From an uncultured Eubacteriales bacterium (GTDB lineage: Bacteria; Bacillota; Clostridia; Oscillospirales; Oscillospiraceae): 11,950 bases of DNA. Shown here piece after piece: positions 1 through 7,399 of this stretch (position 1 is the stretch's first letter; every line of letters begins with the position of its first letter). The translations under genes were made by a program, and so were the position numbers. The DNA lies in contig USMI01000047.1 of assembly GCA_900555735.1 (NCBI GenBank), positions 1 through 11,950 of the forward strand. Direction: 5' to 3'. A model generated the notes under the pieces. It had not been told where the DNA came from, made no database searches, and saw only the letters and a list, made by a program, of their open reading frames with translations.

Positions 1-54
1 ATTCTATTGTTAGCTGACTTGTGCGTAACCTTTTCAGTTACGAACGTGTCGCAC
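1..54 (-). mobile_element. 5' end of a probable group II intron (runs off the left edge)
   Basis: Read on the minus strand from position 54, the DNA begins GTGCGACACG, which matches the GUGYG 5' boundary of bacterial group II introns. A hairpin follows whose arms CGTAAC and GTTACG enclose a short GAAAA-containing loop, as in the early stems of intron domain I. A CGCAC lies further along. The boundary falls exactly where the giant gene loses similarity to its family, inside the helicase Walker A codons: the last exon base is 55, the first A of what should be a Thr codon (ACN). Only 54 bases are visible, so the reverse transcriptase/maturase, domains V and VI, and the 3' exon cannot be seen. 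The alternative is an unrelated insertion that happens to start with GTGCG. Confidence 0.72.
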
Positions 55-3000
55 TTTTTCCCGCGCCAACTTCGTGTGCCAGCAGCGTATTCCCACCGTA
101 CAGTACATGAGCGATGGCGTTTTTCTGATGCTCTCGGAGGGTAATTTCCGGGTTCATCCCAGAGAAAACGATGTGGCTGCCGTCATACTCGCGGGGACGA
201 GTGCTGTTCATTTCCTCGTTGTATTGCCGTACCAGCGTTTCGCGGCGCTCCGGGTCTTTCCAAATCCAGTCCTTGAACGCATCCCGGATAAGCTGCTGCT
301 TCTGCGCGGCAAGGGTGGTTTCCTTGGCGTTGAGGACACGGCGCTCCCGTCCGTCTGCATCCTCAATGGTATCGTAGATACGAATGTCGCGGAGATTCAG
401 TGCATCCTCCAGCAGCCGGTAGGCGCTGGCGCGGTCTGTGCCGTAGGTGTTGAACGCCTTGATATTGCTCTTATCCTTGCTCTTGCCCTCGATGCGCCAC
501 TCGCCGGTGATCTGGGAGTAATGCACCTTGATATCCCACCGTGCACGGCGGGGCGTGTCCAGCGTCTCAAAGATGAACTGCCGGACATACTCCGGATTCA
601 GCCATGTGGCACCCAGCCGCACGGAGATCTCACTGGCGGTCAAGTCCACGGGCTGCACCTTCTCCAATGCCTCCACATTGGGAAGGTACTGCGGCTCCGT
701 TTCCGTTTTTACCCTCACCTCCGCCAGCTTCCGCCGCACATTGCCGGACAGGTACTCGTCGGCGGGCAGATATTTCTCGCCGCCCTTTTCCCCGTAATCA
801 GGGTTCAGAAAGACGACGCCCTGCAAGTCCGCGAACAGGGTATCCTCGTCCTTGCCGGTGAGCTGCCCCATATACACCATATCTACGCGGGCTTTCTCCC
901 CGATGGACAGGGCCAGTGCTTCCACCGCCGTGTCCACCCTCTCGGCAGGCCGGTGACTGCGAACGGTACGCTTGGTGAACAGGTCGGCTTTCCGCTTCAG
1001 ACCACCCTCCTCATCCAGCACCTCCAGCGAACACAGCAGGAAGTAGGAGCTATCCTGGTCAAAGGCGATGGCGTTGCCCCGTGAGTTGATAAGCCCGTAG
1101 TCGTGGGTAAAGCGGTCATAGAGGTCGTTCAGCTTTGCTTGCTGCTGGCGTATCATGCCATCCGGATAGTCCTCTGTCTGATACTCCAGCAGCGTCCGCA
1201 CACAATCCCGCAGGCCGATCATACCGCGGATGCGGCTCTCGGCGGTCTTGGACACCTCCACCGGATTCATGCGGCTGTCCTCGCGGTAATAGAGCTTGTC
1301 ATTCACCAGCGTATAGGAAAAATTGCGGACGGTGGGATCTGCCGCGATGGATTGATCTTCGCCCTCCAACTCCTCCTCGCGTTCATAGGTGGTGATCTCG
1401 CCGTGGATATTCTGCACGGCGTTGGCAAGGAGGCTGTCCAGCGGCTGCTCCGGAAACGGCACACAGGTGGGCTCCGGGCCATACGGTCCCGATACCATTT
1501 TCATCTCGCCCAGCACCATATCCGGGTGGTCGAGGAAATAGCGGTTCATGGTGATACCGTCGTCGTTCGTCCCCAACTGCACCCACTCCGGCTCAATGTC
1601 CACCATGCGGTCACGCTTTTGCAGAAACAGGATGTCCGATACCACCTCCGTACCCGCTGCCGCCTTGAAGGTATCGTTGGGCAGGCGGATCGCGCCCAGC
1701 AGTTCCGCCCGCTGCGCGATATACTTCCGCACGTTGCCGATGCGCTTGTCCATGGTGTAGCTGGAGGTGACGAACGCCACCACACCGCCCGGCCTCACCT
1801 TATCCAGCGTCTTGGCAAAGAAATACTCGTGGATGGGCAGATTCAGCCGGTCATAACGGCGATCCTGCACCTTGAACTGGCCAAAGGGAACGTTGCCCAC
1901 CGCCGCGTCAAAAAAGTTGTCGGGGAAGTCCATCTTTTCATAGCTGCGAACAGAAACGCTGCTGCGTGGATAAAGCTGACGGGCGATACGCCCGGAGATG
2001 TCGTCCAGCTCCACGCCGTAGACCTTGCTCTCCGCCATGCTATCCGGCAGCATACCGAGGAAGTGGCCGATGCCGCAGGCAGGCTCCAGCACGTTGCCCT
2101 GCCGGAAGCCCATGCGCTCCAGCGCGGCGTAGATGCTGCGGATCACCACCGGCGGCGTGTAGAAGGCGGTCAGCGTGGATTCCCGCGCCGCGGCGTACTC
2201 CGTTTCGGACAACAGCCCTTTCAGTTCCTCATACTGGCTGTGCTTCGGGTCGAAGCAGTCGGCAAGGCCGCCCCAGCCTACATATTTGGCCAGCACCTCC
2301 TGCTCCTCCGGCGTGGCAGGACGGTTCTCCGCCTCCAACTGCTTTAAGAGCCGGATGGCCGCCACATTGTTGGCATAGCGCTGGCTGGGCGGCGCTGCGC
2401 CCAGAGCATCGTCGGTGATACGGTAGTTGACGCCGCCCGCGAACAGCGGGGCGGCGGCTTCCAGCCGTTCTTTTTTTCTCGGCAAGGTAAACGCAGGCGG
2501 CATAGCCGCCTGCGTCGGTTCCTCTGGCGGTGGGGCTTCCTGCTCCTGTGCCGGTTCTGCCGCAGGTGCAGGCTCCTCTGTGAGTATTTCTTCCTGCTCT
2601 GGTTCCGGCAACTCTTGGTCATGCCGGTGGTTGAACAGGCTGAGCGTGCCGTTGACGTATTCGGAAAGCTGCTCCTTTGCCCGCTGGCAGGAATCATAGT
2701 GCCGGTCGCCCTCGTCCATGCCATCCAGATAGGCAGTCAGGGCTTCCAGCATTTCCGCCGCCTTCGCCTGATCTGCCAACTGCGTCTCAATAGTGAGAAC
2801 GGCGTCATAGTAATCCGCGCCCTTGGGGTATGGTCTCGGCACATCGTCCGGTGCATCCGAAAAGCCGAAATACACTGACCGGGCCAACTGCTTCCGTTCA
2901 TACTGTGGAATTGCGGCAATGGCGTCTTCGCTGGGGAAGCGCTTCTGCGCGATGAGCCTTTCATACTCCTTGACCACATGGGGGATGGTCAGCTTGACTT

Positions 3001-5878
3001 CATCATACTGTTTCCCGGCATATTCCCGCTGATAGGTCAGTCCCTTATAGGTTTTCGTATAGTCATATCCGTCGCGCCCGCCGCCGCTGTACTCACCAAA
3101 ACGGTTCTTGATGAATTTCTGCTGTTCCTCCTTCGTGTGGGGATGACAGAAGAATGCGTACACACCCAAACGACTTTCTGTGGCATCTGCCAGAAAGAAA
3201 CGGTCGATCTCGTCCTGTGTGATGAACATTTTGCACCGGCGCAGGAAATCCGGCTGCGCGGTAAAGCTGCGCTCCGGCAGGTCAATTCCGTCCAGCACCA
3301 CGCCGATCCGGTGTGTACTATACTCAGACAGTCGAAAACGCATGGTGCTGCGATCCTGCTCATAGGCGTTCAGAAAGGCGTGGTATTCCTCAGCCAAAGC
3401 CGCAAGGCCGCCCTCACTCTTGGCAAAGGCCACCATATCCTCGTCCAGCTCCGGATAGCCCTTGCGCTGGTCGTGGATGGCCAGCGTCTGAGGGAACAGG
3501 CCCTGTGCGCGGCCCTCTTGGGTCAAATCGCGGGCGGTCATCAGCAGGGCGTCACCCATCTCAAACAGCACCTTGTCCCGCGCCTGCTCCAGCTCTGACG
3601 CTGAAAGGTATGTTCCCGCCTCCAGCAGCTCCAGTATCCGCGCCGACGCCTGCTCCCACGTCACCGTGGTGCGGCTGTAGCCGGTACGGATGCTGTCGCC
3701 CTGCGCCAGATGGATACCGCCCTCCATAAACCACACGGCGTATTTCTGACCGTCATACTCAATGCCGCGTCCGTTCTCCGTGCCGAACTCACGGCGCAGG
3801 AATGCAACACATTCCGCTTCCGGACGCTGGCGCATATAGAACACCGTGATTCGCTCCGCGCTGCTGCGGCTGTTGCCCGCCGTATACAGTGCCTGATCGA
3901 TGACCGCCTGCGGCACCGGGCGGGTAGGGAACAAGTCGCCTGTCCGCTGCGGTTCCGGCACCTCATAAACCGCTGCACCGCCGCCCATGTCGAAGAAGGA
4001 AAGCTGATCCGCCATTACCGGTGCATTCTGCAAGCCCAGCTTGATCTTATACTCGCCCCGCTCAATAAGGCCCTCGGTCATTTCTGTGACCACACCCCAT
4101 GAAAAAACGGACTCCGATGTACGGGAGAGGTAACTGCCCGCCCACATCAGGAGCCCGTCCTGCTGGGCGTGGTAGCCCACCCGAATCTTGTCCACACCGG
4201 CCAGGACTTCCACCCATATATCGTTGTAGCTGTTTTTCAGGAACTCCGTGCGTGTCGTAATATCCCTGTTGGCTTGGAAATACGCAAATATCTCCTGCCG
4301 CGTATGCTTGCGCCCACCGTCGTCCAGCAGGATCTCTTCAATGAGGTGTTCATCCAAAAACGCCGGGAGCTCTGCATCTCTATCGTGCTCCGCTGCATAG
4401 ATCGCAGCCTGTGTCTGCGCCTTTTCGTCCGGATAGTCCCCGTAAACGCGAAGGCATACGTTCGTATCGGCGTCATAAACAGCAGCGCCATCATAGGCAA
4501 AGCCGTCCGCTTCCATCGTTCCGGCCACATAGCCCTGCGCCGCAGCCTCCGCTTCTTCCAACGTGGGATAGTCCAGCTTATCATCAAAGCCGTTTTCAAA
4601 GTGATGATAGGCGGCAACATGATATAAATTAGCCCTGTCATCAGCAAGGGCGGGAAGTGCATCACTTCCCGCCCTTGCCGGTTCTTCACTTATTAGCTGT
4701 AGATCAGGTCGCTCAGCACCATCTCCTCCGCGCTGTGTTTCAGGCTGTTCATCAGCCCCGTCCAGTGCTGGGGATCGGCGGCTTTCAGTTCCTCCGTCAC
4801 GCCCTCGGCCTTCGCCATCTGCGCCATGGCCTGCGTCACCATCCTCTGTGCCGTCTCCTCGATCTCCGTCAGATGCGCCGCCAGCTGGCCACTGGTCTTG
4901 AGGTTGGTATACAGCACTCGGCGGTGCGCCTTGAGATACTGTCTCCGCAGCTCCGCGTACTTGCCCAGATGCGTCTCCGGCTCCTGCGGCAGCAGCAGGT
5001 TCGGCAGGCGATAGCCCTCCTGCACTCTGTAGGTCACTTCCATGTTCTGCGCTCCTTTCTTTTTCGGCGTTGTTTTGCTCTTTGACAGCATCATAGCCGA
5101 TTTGTGTATCCTTTGCAAAAAATTGCTCCCGCCGCGCCTGCATCACCGTCCGGCTGATCTCCCGCAGGCCCATCTCCGCAATATCGCTGGTGGCGATACC
5201 CAAAGCGTTGATGGTGCTGGGCGTATAAAAGGAATAGATACCCTCGAAGTCCTCCGGCAGCAGGTAGGCCATGGCAGGCAGTGAAAGATGGGTCATCAGC
5301 ATATAGGCGACGCTGCTCTCCAGCGCCCGCCTGTATGTGACCTCTACATTCAGCGCGTCCAGCTCCTCCAGCATACTGCCATCCCGGCAGTCCAGCAGAT
5401 CCCGCAAATAGTCCGGCACATTGTCCGCCACGGCATTGCGGCTGGCAGACAGTATGGCATCCGGCAAATTATTCTTTTCGGCCAGTGTACCAAAGGTGGC
5501 CTCCAGCGTCTCAATGACCGGCTCCGTGTAGGCCGGTTCCATCGACCAGATGGGAACGGGCCGCGAGATGCGTGTGGCATGGGTGTCTGTGATGTCAAAG
5601 TAGTGCTTCAGACGCCCTTTGCCGCGGGCTTCATCCATGACAGCAATGCCGGTAGCACCGGCGTTGACCCACCGCCCAAACTGCCGGTTCCACTTCTCCA
5701 GCTCCAGCACCGCCGTGGCGTTGGGACGCTGGGCGTAGATCAGGACTTGCTCGTCGAATGGGCATTTATAGTTATAGCAGGCCGAGCGCAGAAAGCCCGT
5801 CCAGCTCTCATAATCGCCGGTCAGTCTTGTCAGTGTGCGGCTATATAACTCCGTAATGAATTGAAATTTACTTGCCAA
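38..5878 (-). CDS. Giant N6-adenine methylase/SNF2-type helicase protein of a conjugative element, 5' exon (interrupted)
   Basis: The open frame codes for 1946 residues; family members are usually much longer because a full helicase follows. The start is TTG at 5878, set 7 nt after a perfect AGGAGG (5886-5891). Residues 1-265 form a domain typical of these proteins (RPNATAVLELEKWNRQFGRW), with a loose resemblance to ArdC-type N-termini. Residues about 270-405 are a Gly/Ala/Asp/Glu-rich linker that overlaps tnpV in another frame. Residues about 410-1100 hold accessory domains I cannot name, followed by a Pro/Glu-rich linker. The methylase core has YVGWGGL near 1198, the SAM-binding motif NVLEPACGIGHFLG at 1262-1275 and the catalytic motif NVPFG at 1329-1333. 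The helicase begins at about 1912 (ITLREHQKNAIAHVL) and stops at LLAHEVGAGKS; the last four residues are intron-encoded. Probable role: modifying or remodelling element DNA, perhaps protecting it from restriction after transfer. The family assignment is firm and the function is inferred. Confidence 0.93.
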   Translation of the reverse strand: MASKFQFITELYSRTLTRLTGDYESWTGFLRSACYNYKCPFDEQVLIYAQRPNATAVLELEKWNRQFGRWVNAGATGIAVMDEARGKGRLKHYFDITDTHATRISRPVPIWSMEPAYTEPVIETLEATFGTLAEKNNLPDAILSASRNAVADNVPDYLRDLLDCRDGSMLEELDALNVEVTYRRALESSVAYMLMTHLSLPAMAYLLPEDFEGIYSFYTPSTINALGIATSDIAEMGLREISRTVMQARREQFFAKDTQIGYDAVKEQNNAEKERSAEHGSDLQSAGGLSPAEPAAAAGAGDASGQVRGAAETVSQGAPPSAVYQPQDQWPAGGASDGDRGDGTEDGDAGHGADGEGRGRDGGTESRRSPALDGADEQPETQRGGDGAERPDLQLISEEPARAGSDALPALADDRANLYHVAAYHHFENGFDDKLDYPTLEEAEAAAQGYVAGTMEADGFAYDGAAVYDADTNVCLRVYGDYPDEKAQTQAAIYAAEHDRDAELPAFLDEHLIEEILLDDGGRKHTRQEIFAYFQANRDITTRTEFLKNSYNDIWVEVLAGVDKIRVGYHAQQDGLLMWAGSYLSRTSESVFSWGVVTEMTEGLIERGEYKIKLGLQNAPVMADQLSFFDMGGGAAVYEVPEPQRTGDLFPTRPVPQAVIDQALYTAGNSRSSAERITVFYMRQRPEAECVAFLRREFGTENGRGIEYDGQKYAVWFMEGGIHLAQGDSIRTGYSRTTVTWEQASARILELLEAGTYLSASELEQARDKVLFEMGDALLMTARDLTQEGRAQGLFPQTLAIHDQRKGYPELDEDMVAFAKSEGGLAALAEEYHAFLNAYEQDRSTMRFRLSEYSTHRIGVVLDGIDLPERSFTAQPDFLRRCKMFITQDEIDRFFLADATESRLGVYAFFCHPHTKEEQQKFIKNRFGEYSGGGRDGYDYTKTYKGLTYQREYAGKQYDEVKLTIPHVVKEYERLIAQKRFPSEDAIAAIPQYERKQLARSVYFGFSDAPDDVPRPYPKGADYYDAVLTIETQLADQAKAAEMLEALTAYLDGMDEGDRHYDSCQRAKEQLSEYVNGTLSLFNHRHDQELPEPEQEEILTEEPAPAAEPAQEQEAPPPEEPTQAAMPPAFTLPRKKERLEAAAPLFAGGVNYRITDDALGAAPPSQRYANNVAAIRLLKQLEAENRPATPEEQEVLAKYVGWGGLADCFDPKHSQYEELKGLLSETEYAAARESTLTAFYTPPVVIRSIYAALERMGFRQGNVLEPACGIGHFLGMLPDSMAESKVYGVELDDISGRIARQLYPRSSVSVRSYEKMDFPDNFFDAAVGNVPFGQFKVQDRRYDRLNLPIHEYFFAKTLDKVRPGGVVAFVTSSYTMDKRIGNVRKYIAQRAELLGAIRLPNDTFKAAAGTEVVSDILFLQKRDRMVDIEPEWVQLGTNDDGITMNRYFLDHPDMVLGEMKMVSGPYGPEPTCVPFPEQPLDSLLANAVQNIHGEITTYEREEELEGEDQSIAADPTVRNFSYTLVNDKLYYREDSRMNPVEVSKTAESRIRGMIGLRDCVRTLLEYQTEDYPDGMIRQQQAKLNDLYDRFTHDYGLINSRGNAIAFDQDSSYFLLCSLEVLDEEGGLKRKADLFTKRTVRSHRPAERVDTAVEALALSIGEKARVDMVYMGQLTGKDEDTLFADLQGVVFLNPDYGEKGGEKYLPADEYLSGNVRRKLAEVRVKTETEPQYLPNVEALEKVQPVDLTASEISVRLGATWLNPEYVRQFIFETLDTPRRARWDIKVHYSQITGEWRIEGKSKDKSNIKAFNTYGTDRASAYRLLEDALNLRDIRIYDTIEDADGRERRVLNAKETTLAAQKQQLIRDAFKDWIWKDPERRETLVRQYNEEMNSTRPREYDGSHIVFSGMNPEITLREHQKNAIAHVLYGGNTLLAHEVGAGKSATRS
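2491..2515. repeat. Perfect 11-bp inverted repeat with a 3-nt loop in the second linker of the giant gene
   Basis: The arms ACGCAGGCGGC (2491-2501) and GCCGCCTGCGT (2505-2515) flank ATA. The repeat lies in the Pro/Glu-rich linker just before the methylase domain and encodes TQAAMPPAF in the giant frame. No U-run follows on either strand, so it is not a standard terminator. Confidence 0.8.
4644..4678. repeat. Perfect 16-bp inverted repeat with a 3-nt loop, downstream of tnpV
   Basis: The arms GCAAGGGCGGGAAGTG (4644-4659) and CACTTCCCGCCCTTGC (4663-4678) are exact reverse complements around CAT. On the coding strand the hairpin starts 15 bases past the tnpV stop codon, where a terminator would sit, but no U-run follows it. 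In the giant frame it encodes part of a linker (PARAGSDALPALA), so translation passes through it. Confidence 0.85.
4693..5043 (-). CDS. tnpV: TnpV family transposon-encoded protein, nested in the giant gene
   Basis: This 116-aa protein starts MEVTYRVQEGYRLPNLLL and contains LGKYAELRRQYLKAHR, MAKAEGVTEELKAAD and SAEEMVLSDLIYS. These match my recollection of the TnpV family, including its usual length. I chose ATG 5043 over upstream in-frame starts (the frame is open from 5118) because AAAGGAG lies 8 nt before it and the family begins at this methionine. The whole gene lies inside the giant methylase gene on the same strand, in the +1 frame. TnpV of Tn4451-like elements has been described as Xis-like, so a role in excision is possible, but its function is not settled. 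A long perfect hairpin follows just after the stop codon. Confidence 0.85.
   Translation of the reverse strand: MEVTYRVQEGYRLPNLLLPQEPETHLGKYAELRRQYLKAHRRVLYTNLKTSGQLAAHLTEIEETAQRMVTQAMAQMAKAEGVTEELKAADPQHWTGLMNSLKHSAEEMVLSDLIYS
5052..5058 (-). promoter_or_regulatory. Shine-Dalgarno site of tnpV
   Basis: Minus-strand AAAGGAG, followed by an 8-nt spacer and ATG at 5043. It lies inside the giant reading frame, where no start is needed, so it supports tnpV as a translated gene and fixes its start codon. Confidence 0.75.
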
Positions 5879-5885
5879 AGCATTG

Positions 5886-5891
5886 CCTCCT
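5886..5891 (-). promoter_or_regulatory. Shine-Dalgarno site setting the TTG start of the giant gene
   Basis: Minus-strand AGGAGG with a 7-nt spacer to TTG at 5878. An ATG at 5883 lies closer but is out of frame and only 2 nt from the site, so TTG is preferred. Confidence 0.75.
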
Positions 5892-5910
5892 GAAATGATC
5901 CTATACTCTT

Positions 5911-5945
5911 AATAAGTCCAAAACACACATCGTTTTGGACTTATT
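5911..5945. repeat. Perfect 14-bp inverted repeat in the leader of the giant gene
   Basis: The arms AATAAGTCCAAAAC (5911-5924) and GTTTTGGACTTATT (5932-5945) enclose a 7-nt loop. It is the main feature of the 97-bp gap between the YodL-domain gene and the giant gene, and ends about 20 bases before the AGGAGG site. There is no U-run on either side, so a simple terminator is unlikely. An operator for a dimeric regulator, an RNA hairpin affecting translation, or a processing site are possibilities. I see no convincing promoter in this gap. Confidence 0.82.
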
Positions 5946-5975
5946 CTCCATGCGGTTGGACGTATTGTTTTTCAA

Positions 5976-6617
5976 CTACCGTGCTTCGCCCCGTTCTTTC
6001 AGTCTTTGCAGTCCCTTCAAAAAGCTCGGCACCTCCTGAAAGCCCACAGCATCCACATAGTAAGCATTTCTCTTGCTGCCGCGCTTGACCACGATCACAT
6101 CGCTCTCAGATAGAGAGCGCATTTGTCGGTAGAAAGGCCGCGTATCTGCACTGTGCTTCCGATATAACTCCTCCAGCGTCATGTTGGGGGCCAACACACC
6201 GGCAAAGGCTTTGCGGTAATGGGCAGCGCGCAGCTTGCCTTTAGCGTTCTCATATCGCATAAAGGCGTAGTCCACCTTGGCCACGTTGTCGATCTGATAT
6301 ATCTCATAATAGCCAGCCTCCGCAGGCAGCTGCTTTGGATCAAGTGGCTCGTACACCGTGCCTGCCCGCTGCGCTGCCTCCGCAAACTCGCAAATATGAT
6401 AGACATTACTGCCGACCACCGTGTGGTAGTCGTCGATATAGGTACAAAGCCGTATCACGCTGCCGCCATCCAGCCGCGTCATGACGATGCTGGCGCCATC
6501 CGGAATATAAAACAGCGTATTGTACTCCGCATCAATAAAGCGAATCCGGCGTTTGCTCTTATCCGGCTCTGGAAAGGCGATAACGCCCATGATATTTACC
6601 GGCTCACGGTCTGTCAT
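5976..6617 (-). CDS. YodL domain-containing protein
   Basis: This 213-aa protein has two parts. Residues about 22-92 (RRIRFIDAEYNTLFYIPDG, then YIDDYHTVVGSNVYHICEFAE) resemble a domain also found in the large proteins of these elements. Residues about 103-200 match the YodL-like domain pattern: YYEIYQID, a central RYENAKG, a TLEELY segment, SLSESDVIVV and YYVDAVGFQEVPSF. YodL-like domains occur in polyvalent proteins of phages and conjugative elements; their biochemical role is unclear. There is no signal peptide or membrane segment, so it is probably cytoplasmic. Its ATG overlaps the upstream stop codon by 4 nt (ATGA), with GAGGTGA upstream, which suggests translational coupling. It ends in KERGEAR, a variant of the tail shared by its neighbours, but with different codons and no ribosome site. 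Confidence 0.85.
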   Translation of the reverse strand: MTDREPVNIMGVIAFPEPDKSKRRIRFIDAEYNTLFYIPDGASIVMTRLDGGSVIRLCTYIDDYHTVVGSNVYHICEFAEAAQRAGTVYEPLDPKQLPAEAGYYEIYQIDNVAKVDYAFMRYENAKGKLRAAHYRKAFAGVLAPNMTLEELYRKHSADTRPFYRQMRSLSESDVIVVKRGSKRNAYYVDAVGFQEVPSFLKGLQRLKERGEAR

Positions 6618-7399
6618 CTTTCTTCACCTCGTTCCTTTTTCAGCGCAGTCCGGTGCTGCTCGTACTCTTCCGCTTTTTCTTTGGCCCAACCAGGCAGCTT
6701 TTCACGGTCGGCGATACCGAGAATATCCGTTCTGTCCCACCGGCATCTTTTGCCGGAAAACAGGTCTTCAAAATAAACTGCACGTCCACGGGAGCCGGGA
6801 GAACAGCCAAAACCACCCAGCGCATACCCAAGCTGGCAGTCCGCAGTGCGATACTCCGGTGCAAGGCTGGCAGGGCGGATGATCACCAGTTTTCCTTCCA
6901 AGGATTCATCCGAGCATGGCAGGCAATATTCCCGCCCTAAAACAGTTACAGGTATTGCACGTTCCGCCTGAAATGTCCTCACCTTCTCTGTCTGCTCCCG
7001 CAAGCGCTGCAAGAACACGTCCATGATCTCAACATAGCTCTCACTGCCGATGGCCTCCGAAAAGCGCTCATTGCCCAAAAAGTCGTAATCCTGATAGCAA
7101 GTCATGTAGGTGGTATCTCCCGGATTATAGCCGATCAGCATCGTCATGCCGCCCATACGAATGGACTGTATGATTTCATAGTCACCGGCTCTGCGGGGGG
7201 GTGAAGCCTTCTGCTCTCTGTACCCAAGTTGTTCAGCTTTGTCACGCAGTATAAGGCCCTTGAGATATGTACCCTGTTCAGGCTGCTGTTCAAACCACTC
7301 CCGCGCCTCACCGTCGCCAAGGGAAAATTGAAGGGTAAAGCGTTTGATCCTGCTGCGGTATTCATCATTTTTTGCTTTCCGCTTCTGATAGGTCGTCAT
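6614..7399 (-). CDS. Conserved conjugative-element protein of unknown function (261 aa)
   Basis: I cannot name this family. Residues about 18-57 (RIKRFTLQFSLGDGEAREWF, then a helix ending YLKGLILRDKA) look like a ribbon-helix-helix DNA-binding fold, an inference from pattern only. The middle (GGMTMLIGYNPGDTTYMTCY) is unassigned. Residues about 149-250 form a distinct C-terminal module with YCLPCSDESLEGKLVIIRPA, a Gly/Cys-rich GYALGGFGCSP, GRAVYFEDLFSGK, then DILGI and LPGWAKEK. I recall similar modules in other element-borne proteins. The start overlaps the upstream gene by 4 nt (ATGA), and the KKERGEER tail encodes the ribosome site of the next gene. It is probably cytoplasmic and co-translated with its neighbours. 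Confidence 0.8.
   Translation of the reverse strand: MTTYQKRKAKNDEYRSRIKRFTLQFSLGDGEAREWFEQQPEQGTYLKGLILRDKAEQLGYREQKASPPRRAGDYEIIQSIRMGGMTMLIGYNPGDTTYMTCYQDYDFLGNERFSEAIGSESYVEIMDVFLQRLREQTEKVRTFQAERAIPVTVLGREYCLPCSDESLEGKLVIIRPASLAPEYRTADCQLGYALGGFGCSPGSRGRAVYFEDLFSGKRCRWDRTDILGIADREKLPGWAKEKAEEYEQHRTALKKERGEER
6618..6640 (-). repeat. Shared gene-junction sequence, copy 1 (ERGEER tail plus Shine-Dalgarno)
   Basis: These 23 bases are identical to 9218-9240. On the minus strand they encode the end of one protein (KKERGEER) and contain GAGGTGAAG, the ribosome site for the YodL-domain gene that starts at 6617. Confidence 0.8.

Noticed and set aside
1329..1333. The methylase NVPFG motif read as a degenerate (inactive) NPPF/NPPY motif
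   Set aside because: The second position differs from the textbook motif in this family of element-borne methylases generally, and Asn, Pro and Phe are kept, so inactivity cannot be claimed. The coordinates here are residue numbers of the giant protein (nucleotides about 1880-1894).
1103..2347. A 414-codon plus-strand open frame opposite the methylase core
   Set aside because: The minus strand carries clear methylase motifs here. The plus reading is rich in His, Leu and Arg, as expected for the antisense of a GC-rich gene.
2344..2724. A 126-codon minus-strand frame inside the giant gene, considered as a second nested gene like tnpV
   Set aside because: It is Arg- and Ser-rich, resembles no family I know, and I see no Shine-Dalgarno site, unlike tnpV.
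6101..6119. A 7-bp inverted repeat (CGCTCTC/GAGAGCG) inside the YodL gene
   Set aside because: It is short enough to arise by chance in this much sequence, has no U-run and is not at a gene boundary.
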